From Agelas oroides (lineage: Eukaryota; Porifera; Demospongiae; Agelasida; Agelasidae), in the NCBI GenBank assembly GCA_949130485.1, contig OX422205.1, forward strand, positions 4,756,415 through 4,820,414: DNA of 64,000 nt, written 5' to 3'. The notes under the pieces are model-generated. The model was not told the DNA's origin and did not search any database. It saw nothing but the letters and a program-made list of their open reading frames with translations. The position numbers and the translations under genes are program-made. This document shows positions 56,746 to 64,000 of this stretch, one piece after another. Numbering within the stretch: the stretch's first letter is position 1; each line of letters opens with the position of its first letter.

Positions 56746-59700
56746 GTAAACGACAAGGTTGATTATACAAGGTATCATGATCTTGGAGAGAGTTGAGGCA
56801 AGTCAGAATGGCAGATGAAATGAGGTAAGGTTGCTGTGCGAAGTTGTTGTGAGTGATAAAGTAGTGGTATCCCTTTCATGTTGTATGATCAGTAACAGCT
56901 GGACTTGGTGTATCAGTCTGTGGTCAGTAGGAAGCCTTGTGCTGTCCCCCATCTTGCCTCATGCTTCATGAGTGAGCAAGCAAATGTAGAGTACTGTTAG
57001 ATCACAACACTTTGTTTCGTTCTTATGTTGAAGTTTGCTTGTCAGTGTGCTACCAATCACATTACTTGACGTTATTCGCTGCTCCCATGTATCAGTGTTC
57101 TTGATCCATTGGCAAGATTGTTAAATGATCATTTGTAATGAATCTATGCACAATGAAATATATGTTACTGCCTTTTCTCTACTACAAAGCAACAAAGAAA
57201 ACGCAATATGTGTTGCCTCTTTTTTCGCATATACCGTATAGTGGGAAATTTTCGCTGGTGCAAATTTTCGCGGAAAAGCGTCCAGGCTCTTCAGAAGAAA
57301 TTTTCGCGGTTTTTATTTTCGCGGGACGCTCTGACCACACCCCTACCAGTTGATGCGACATCTTCGGAGCGTCTCTTACGGTTTTGTTGGTATTTTGTAC
57401 AGTAGGAGGCTGATTCTTCTTTACAACAACCATTTAGAGGGCAGACAGACTGTAGAGAACTATCATGTTCACATCGGTACTCGACGTACGCACGTAATGA
57501 CGTCATCAATTTCCATCTTTTCGCGGTTTTTATTTTCGCGGAAGCAGGTCTGTCCGTGAAAATCGCAAAAATTTGCACCCAGCGAAAATTTCCCGCTATA
57601 CGGTATTACAAAGTGGCAAAACTGGCACAAGTAGCATGTGCTAGAAAAGGTCTAAGGTACTTGATAGCCCTCTCCTGGTTAGCTGAATAATGAGCTCCTA
57701 GACCCTCTATGTGTCTCGACACTGAGGGGAAAGAGATCCGTTATTATGGTAGTGGCTACCATATACAGTTAGATAGATTGAATATGCTAGTTCAATTTTA
57801 AATACTAAGTAGATTTTTCCAATGTGTTTTGGCTGTAAATTACAGTCGTTTGTCATGACTTGGTATTAATTGGAATCTGAAAGTTGCACTTTAATTAGAT
57901 GGTCTTGTGTTTTCTCTATCCTGTAGTGAGTATGTGATTCCGTCTTACTCCCAGATGACACTGCGAGGTGAGGATATTACCTTGTGTTATAACTGTAGGA
58001 GCCAGTCAGTACGGCTGTGTAGCTTGGAGCCTCACTGTAGGACCTGTGACTAGGACCTGTGACTAGGCCCTTACCTGTTGTGAAGGACTGGAGGCTGGAG
58101 TAGTCACAAGGCAGTGCTTGTTATTCAACACACCAGGGACAGATTGATGCAAATACATGTATTAGAGCTGGGCATGTACCGTCCCCCATGTGTCTACCCT
58201 CTGCCTATAGTACCTGATATCATGGCACGTGTTTTTTCCCCGTGGGATCCTCGTTTATGTACTGCAAGGCATTAAAGGCTGGATGGTGAAGGCCTGGAAA
58301 CCAGACTACCTTCGTTCCAGACCATGTGTTGATGGTGCTACCCTGGAACATTTATAGACATGATTATGGAATATTGCCATATATGGAATACTACTGTTAT
58401 TAGTACAGAGTTTGTCTACTACATGTGTGGCAGTCCCGGGTAGATATCGAGCATCATTCCGTTGCATATTTTGATCGTGTTACTGCAAAGTGTTGTAGCA
58501 CAGAACTCCCGTTAAGGGCGGGGCTCATACACACTGTGTAGACTGGTCAGGTATTTGTGCATCTATGCAGCACGTATAAGCCCCGCCCTTAACAGAAGTT
58601 CTGCGCAACAGCACTTCGAATGTGGTAACGCTATCAACAGAATAAAGTTCAATTTCTAGCCAGGACTGCTACATGTAATTGGGATGGTACACATAGTCTT
58701 GTTCCCAGGTGTCCCTCCCCCCAAGAATAGGCATGACGCTCACTGTTTGCACATTCATGACATGCCTCTAGCTACTGAAGTGTAAGAAGTACAAAGGCTT
58801 GTGGGCAGAGAATGGACACACTGCACTCTTTGTGACATGCTCTGTAAAGCTGGGGCAGAGGGGAAGCAGTGAACATGAGTAATTGCAGTGATGCAGCCAA
58901 ACAGTAACGTTCCCTTCAATTGACCCAGCGACCCTTTCCTTGTAGCTCATTTGCAAAGCAAAAAAAGTGCTACTTGTTGTGTAGGGCAGGGCCATCGGAA
59001 GCAGTGTGGCCAGCGTGGCTATAATGAAGCGTGTGTGCCCCCTTATGTCTACCTAGGTAGACATTGACATAGAAAATGTACTAGTTCTCCTCCCACCCAT
59101 TTTTGGCACATGATCGAACATTGGAGTCCTGAGCGGTCGAAACCTGGGAATGTGGCTACTTTACTTGTATGTAAGAAAGCAGAAGAATAATTATGCTAAT
59201 TTATTATATACCTAGTATACGCACCAATAGTATTTCCCATAGAGCAACATGACTACCATATTCGATAGTTTGTATTCGATAGCCCGCAGGGCATATGCTG
59301 CGTAGCAACTGCGGTGTGTGCTTTAATTGGAATGCACTCGTAGCCGCTGCTGAAACAATGACCAAGCTTTCATTACAGATGAAGACAGCATTATTTACTA
59401 ACTTACGGTACTTTCTTCCACTGGTAGAGGGATCGATACGTGTGCTGGTGCCGTCCAAAGCTAGAAACAGGCCAGCAGCCTGAAGCTCATTAAATATGCA
59501 CATAGCAACGACCTTTGTACTGCGCATGTGCAGTAGCTGTCTATCTTCTAGGTGCTGCTAAATCAGAGTAGTATATAGTAAGTCTATTATTTGATGTGTG
59601 AGAAGGCAATATGTGCTGTATTTTCACTCGCCTGCGGCTCGTGAAAATACAGCCGCACACTTGTGCAATATCCAGCCATAATTTATTGCCTTCTCACCCA

Positions 59701-62700
59701 TCAAATAATATATATGTACAGTTGGTCTGCAATGTCCATTGAGGGTTTTTATCTAGACAAGAAAAAGGTTATGCAATAGTAGGTAGCAATGAGCCTGGGT
59801 TAGAGGGCATGTCCCCAGCTGCAATCACTGTGGTAGTTGGTATGTACATGTGTAAACAGTAGTAGTGGCTTATAAACCAAGCTCTTAGAAAGGGACTTCA
59901 GTTCTCCCAGGGAAAGTTGGAAGCTTGTAATTAGTGGTAGCCTTGCTGTCTATCAGCTATAGACTGTAGGGAAAGGTGAAATTGATTCACATGTTCCTTA
60001 TGACCTACATGTACTGTAATACTAGTGTCACTGGCTGTTTGTGAGATGTTAGGAAATCAAGAGACCTTCTCATAACCTTGACCAAGGGTGTGATTAGCAA
60101 AGTGGGTGGATGCATGTTAGTACTCAGTGAGTACTTGATTAGCAAAGTAAGTGGGTGCATGTTAGTTTGAATAGTATTGCAGTCAGTGAGTACTTGATTA
60201 GCAAAGTAAGTGGGTGCATGTTAGTTTGAATGGTATTGCTGGCAGTGAGTACTTGATTAGCAAAGTAAGTGGGTGCATGTTAGTTTGAATGGTATTGCCG
60301 TCAGTGAGTACTTGATTAGCAAAGTAAGTGGGTGCATGTTAGTTTGAATGGTATTGCCGTCAGTGAGTACTTGATTAGCAAAGTAAGTGGGTGCATGTTA
60401 GTTTGAATCGTATTGCAGTCAGTGAGTACTTGATTAGCAAAGTAAGTGGGTGCATGTTATTGTCATGGTTATGTGGCTTTGTCATGGAATAGACTTGTGC
60501 CCAGGCCATGTGCTACCTGCCATGGCTTGTGAACACTGATGCACTATACCTCATGAAATCATGGGGTAGTTCATGCATGTATAACTTAATTAGGCAGTGT
60601 CTGATTGAGAAATTATGGCCTGTAGTTATAATTTCTTGGTTATAATGAAATTCAAATTTGTAGCAGGTTTTATATGGCTGGGGTTATGGGAAAACCAACG
60701 TAGGGTAATTTCAAAGCAGTCTGTTATGTGTTTGAAACACAATTCCTACAAGTCCCTGGGTAATCATTTTGCTACATTCTTTAAATTGCAAGGTTTGACG
60801 GCTAGCATATTTTGTGTTATTGATCAGTAGTTCTTCACATTCTTGTGTCTTGCAGTGATCAGTGCCAAGATAGAGGGAGTTGGAAAACTTGGTAAGCTGG
60901 ATTGTACCAGTTATTTGTGTCTCACACTTCACCCTTTAGTTGGGTGATGATGTCTTCATACAGAAGTTGCTTGCTTTCCTCATTATTTTGCTTTCTGCTC
61001 TGTTCCTCTATTCCCCTCCTCCTTCTCCTCTCTCCCTTCCCTCCCCTCTCCTCCTCCTTCTCCTCCTCCTCCTCCTCCTCCTCCTCCTCCTCCTCCTCCT
61101 CCTCCTCCTCCTCCTCCTCCTCCTCCTCCTCCTCCTCCTCTTTCTCCTATCCTCTTCTCTCTTCCTCTTTTCCTCCTTCTTTCTCCTCTAATCCCTCTCC
61201 TTTCCTCTCCCTCTCCTCTCCCTCCCTCAGTGCGTGTGAACCCTTACTGTGAGGTTATTGTGGATGGTCAGAAGTCAGGCAACCTACGAACAGAAACCAT
61301 TCGACGTTCAGACTCACCAGAATGGGACGAGGAGTTTACTGTGTACGTGTGAGGAAGGGGGTGGGGCTTAGAGTGGTCTTCACGTGCAGTATGTTGGCTA
61401 CCGGTAATACATAGTTACCATCATACTGTGAAATAGACAATCCAGTGACTGACAAGAGCTTTTGGAGCTTTTGGGGTATCGTTGGCTGTTTATAGAGGCC
61501 CAATATAGCTTCAGTTTTGTACGTTAAGAATTCGAGGTCTCTCCTCACTCCTGCAATTGCCTTGACACAACACTGGTGACCATGTGTTACTAAACTGTGA
61601 AATTTTTTAATGCTATGAGATATGTAGCTAGCTCCGTTAGCGGTCAGCGTTTGTAGCCTCATTCCTAGGCCACTCATAGATCTTACATGCCTCTTCTTTT
61701 TCTCTGCGGCTGTCTGATAAGTGACCTGGCCACATGGCTACAGTACCACCTGATGGAGCTAGCCAGTGCAGACGGTACAAGCTAGCCCAGTGCTATAGAA
61801 ATATATTCCAATCAGGTGGCTTGGAATCATACACTGTAATAATTAGGTGCCCATAGAAAAGTACACCATGAATATAGGCACCTATTTTGACTTGTGTCCC
61901 TGTCCACTCCCAGATTTTATCTTGCTTTTCTCCACAGCTGCGCAAGATAAAAATCTGGGGGTGGCCCTAGGAAGAGGCTATATATGCAACATATAAGCAC
62001 TCCTTCAAAAATAGGCTGTGTTCACACCTGTTGGCACACAAACAAAAGTAAATAGCTGATTCACCTTTCAAACATAGTGGCTAACTTTTGCTAGTATCTT
62101 TTTCTGATTGCTGTTTATACAGGACAAGAACTAACATTTAGACAAGGTCACTGGATAAAACACACCCAGGAATTAGCAAAAAAAAACCTCAGTGATTCAC
62201 TATATAGTTACAAGCACTTTATGTTAGTAGATGGGGATTGGCAACGATTGCCAACAGTACAGTATACTCTACAAGCATGAAACGTACAGGAAGGAAGTAC
62301 TGTAGTAGGGAGAGAACCCCTAGACTTAAAATATGTCACAACTGTAACCTTCCCACACATGCTACCATAATAGTACATGTGTTTATTAGCACCCATGAAT
62401 ATATATAAGCACCATTCTGGCTGCTAATTTGAAAATAAACACTGCATGGTGTTTAGTATTCGAGTTTACAGTAGTGGGTTAACCCAAAACAAATCATTTT
62501 GGAGCATAAGCATGCCTGGAAATGTTAGACTATCTGTCTATAAATGTGTGGTTTAGTGACGCATTGTTGACAGTGCAGACCCCACCCTCTCACAACCGTC
62601 TGGTGAACTAAGTTGAATTTCTTGGGCTAGTGTGTACTTTTGTGACTAGTGTAGCCTAAAAACATTTTATGTCATACCCACTCAAAAAATGTTCAGATAC

Positions 62701-64000
62701 CCGAGTTGAACGGCGAAATTTCATTGCTGTAAGGCAAGTGTATGTAATATTTGTGATCTCACAATCTCAGTTGTTCTTACCACATTTGGGAAAAAATTCA
62801 ACTTTGTTCACCAGACCATTTCAGGCGTACATGGGCTGCCCTGGCTGACAAATACTGCAGTGTTATTGCTACATGCATGGCACATGCTGTGACAAAATAT
62901 GAAGCCAGCAGTGCACTCAGCAACTCACTTAGGCTTACCCCATGATGATCAAGCAGCTCCCAAGTGAGGTTCATGCCCAGAGCTTTTACTTATCAAATTT
63001 CTGATGCACACACACACACACACATGCACGCACGCACACACACACACACACACATACACACACACATACACACACACACACACACATGCACGCATGCACA
63101 CACACACACACACACCAGATTGGTGACTCCAACCAGCAAGATCTTGTTTAATATTTACAGTCAGAACATGGTGTTCAACACCACCTGTGGCTTCACTTCT
63201 CTGGACCTGGAAGATGTCATCAGACAGCATAACGGAAATGGTAAGTGATTGCCAAAGGTAACAGCTTGTGTGCATATACATTCAGGCCCCCCCTTTTATT
63301 CCTCCTTCTCTCTCCTCCCCCCTCTTTTCCTTCTTCTCTCCTCCTCTCTCTTCTCCCCTCCCTCTCTTTCTTTCTCCTCCTCCTCCTTCTTTCTCTTTTG
63401 CCTTTTCTCCCCCTCCTCCACCTCTCCCCCTCCTCCACCTCTCCCCCTCCTCCACCTCTCCCCCTCTTCCACCTCTCCCCCTCCTCCACCTCTCCCCCTC
63501 TTCCACCTCTCCCCCTCCCCCTCCTCCACCTCTCCCCCTCCTCCACCTCTCCCCCTCTTGCACCTCTCCCCCTCCTCCACCTCTCCCCCTCTTCCACCTC
63601 TCCCCCTCCTCCACCTCTCCCCTCCTCTCCCTCACCTCCTCCAACTCCACTACAGTACATCATGTAAATCTTGACTTGCCCCTGAGGAGAGAGAAAAGTA
63701 CAGCGAGTGCTGGATACCTCTCCATCGAGCTCAATGATCTTCACATACAGCTACCAGCAAACAGCTTAACTTCAGCCAATGGGAGGCAGCCAGGTGTTAC
63801 CAGTGGAACCACTACTGAGAATGGCCCTATGTCAGACTCAGCTGTGGCGAACTTAGCAGACGACGTAAACTTGATAGACATGAACACCCCAGTGATGGAG
63901 AGAAGAAACCAGCCTCAGGAACCATCAGCTGTGAGCAATGGCGGAGAGCAGGCCCTGACTAGTGGAGCTACTGGTGGGTCAGTGGAAGAGAGAACAGAGC
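56746..64000 (+). CDS. NEDD4-family HECT ubiquitin ligase, N-terminal C2 part (ITCH/WWP-like), partial
   Basis: This should be a C2-WW-HECT E3 that attaches ubiquitin to membrane and signalling proteins. Only the N-terminus is inside the window. The acceptor at 56745 starts an exon with the ATG at 56808. Coding exons: 56808-56824, 57927-57967, 60856-60891, 61231-61348, 63119-63240 and 63656-64000 (open). All phases join and give about 226 residues. The C2 domain (about 15-140) reads [12 protein letters not shown], then [49 protein letters not shown] and [14 protein letters not shown]. Order and spacing match ITCH/WWP1/WWP2 (ISAKL, PYVEVTVDGQS, NSPKW, VTPVSKLHF). After it comes a Ser/Thr/Asn-rich linker, as in ITCH. 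WW and HECT domains must lie beyond 64000. Assignment to this subfamily, not to Smurf or NEDD4 itself, is fairly secure but not proven. Confidence 0.9.
57231..57606. mobile_element. MITE with 40-bp terminal inverted repeats
   Basis: It starts ATACCGTATAGTGGGAAATT with TTCGCTGGTGCAAATTTTCG and ends with the inverted form (TGCACCCAGCGAAAATTTCC, CGCTATACGGTAT). An internal copy of TTTTCGCGGTTTTTATTTTC appears twice. It lies in the first coding intron of the ligase gene, has no ORF of note, and TA or ATA may be duplicated at the target. Confidence 0.8.
58471..58637. mobile_element. Foldback MITE, 167 bp
   Basis: TTGATCGTGTTAC, GTTGTAGCACAGAACT and GTTAAGGGCGGGGCT on the left are mirrored by AGCCCCGCCCTTAAC, AGTTCTGCGCAACAGCAC and GTAACGCTATCAA on the right. 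The arms are about 60 bases with few mismatches. Confidence 0.75.
59585..59710. mobile_element. Foldback MITE, 126 bp
   Basis: TATTATTTGATG, GAGAAGGCAAT and GCTGTATTTTCAC are mirrored by GTGAAAATACAGC, ATTGCCTTCTC and CATCAAATAATA around a GC-rich centre. Confidence 0.8.
60086..60459. repeat. 59-bp minisatellite, about six copies, in a ligase intron
   Basis: CAGTGAGTACTTGATTAGC starts units at 60125, 60184, 60243, 60302, 60361 and 60420. The copies are nearly identical except for the last bases of each unit (TTGCCGT, TTGCTGG, TTGCAGT). Confidence 0.95.
61010..61230 (+). repeat. (CCT)n tract forming the end of a ligase intron
   Basis: About 80 bases of pure CTC triplets (61061-61140) lie inside about 220 bases of C and T that run to the CCTCAG acceptor at 61230. 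Confidence 0.93.
61891..61985. mobile_element. Foldback element, diverged CTCCCAG family
   Basis: CTTGTGTCCCTGTCCACTCC, CAGATTTTATCTTGC is mirrored by GCAAGATAAAAATCTGGGGG, TGGCCCTAGGAAGAGGC. Confidence 0.55.
62597..62818. mobile_element. Foldback element, about 220 bp
   Basis: CGTCTGGTGAACTAAGTTG with AATTTCTTGGG is mirrored by AAAAAATTCAACTTTG with TTCACCAGACC. Confidence 0.65.
63006..63116. repeat. (CA)n microsatellite on the acceptor of ligase exon 63119
   Basis: CA with CATG, CACG and CATA interruptions, running to 2 bases before the AG of the acceptor. Confidence 0.95.
63285..63655 (+). repeat. Polypyrimidine tract with an 18-bp minisatellite, before the last visible ligase exon
   Basis: About 370 bases of C and T. 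From about 63410 to 63620 a unit CTCCTCCACCTCTCCCCC repeats 11-12 times with CTCTTCCACC variants. It runs to the CTACAG acceptor at 63655. Confidence 0.92.

Noticed and set aside
59204..59527. Minus-strand open frame of 107 codons in a ligase intron
   Set aside because: It ends in part of an intron with no splice support and no known domain. It might be a decayed transposon ORF but cannot be supported.

Overview
The window is nuclear DNA of a metazoan. Its genes have many small introns with GT/AG borders, it is rich in CA/GT microsatellites, and it carries fragments of DIRS-type retrotransposons, hAT transposons and many foldback MITEs. A secreted calcium-binding type beta-gamma crystallin, a C2-type NEDD4-family ubiquitin ligase and a CAP-Gly/EF-hand protein suit an early-branching marine invertebrate such as a sponge. 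That placement is inference only; no diagnostic marker gene is present.

Layout. (1) Bases 1-39145 are one uninterrupted satellite. The base motif is GTAGAG every 10-11 bp, four motifs form a 41-bp unit, and variants of that unit build a higher-order repeat of about 9.3 kb. The higher-order repeat is present as two full and one half near-identical copies (1-9307, 9308-18574, 18575-about 23343). A second, less regular domain (23344-39145) has its own 1-2.4 kb segmental duplications. (2) The satellite stops abruptly at 39145/39146, inside the RNase H region of a DIRS-order retrotransposon. Its tyrosine recombinase ORF (39538-40353) keeps all catalytic residues. (3) Bases 40.4-45.0 kb are repeat-rich: a hairpin 3' to the recombinase, a hAT transposase zinc-finger remnant, a 1.5-kb element flanked by TTAA, and several degenerate copies of the segment that carries the promoter and start codon of the following gene.

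(4) A secreted beta-gamma crystallin gene lies at 45101-45934 (+). (5) A 17-exon gene on the minus strand (54530 to about 46207) could be assembled with every intron phase consistent. It encodes about 1,060-1,115 residues: an acidic/lysine-rich N-terminus, two copies of an EF-EF-WW-like module, a long coiled coil and a C-terminal CAP-Gly domain. I do not recognise a named family with this order; a microtubule, centrosome or cilium role is inferred and is supported by an RFX X-box-like site upstream of its start. (6) Diverging on the plus strand, 56808-64000 holds the N-terminal C2 domain of a NEDD4-family (ITCH/WWP-like) HECT ubiquitin ligase, which runs off the window end.

The two diverging genes share an intergenic region with a duplicated promoter cassette (GC box, X-box-like site, NRF1-like site), a 23-C run and a 48-bp palindrome. 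Several introns of both genes end in microsatellites or very long polypyrimidine tracts placed directly on the 3' splice site.
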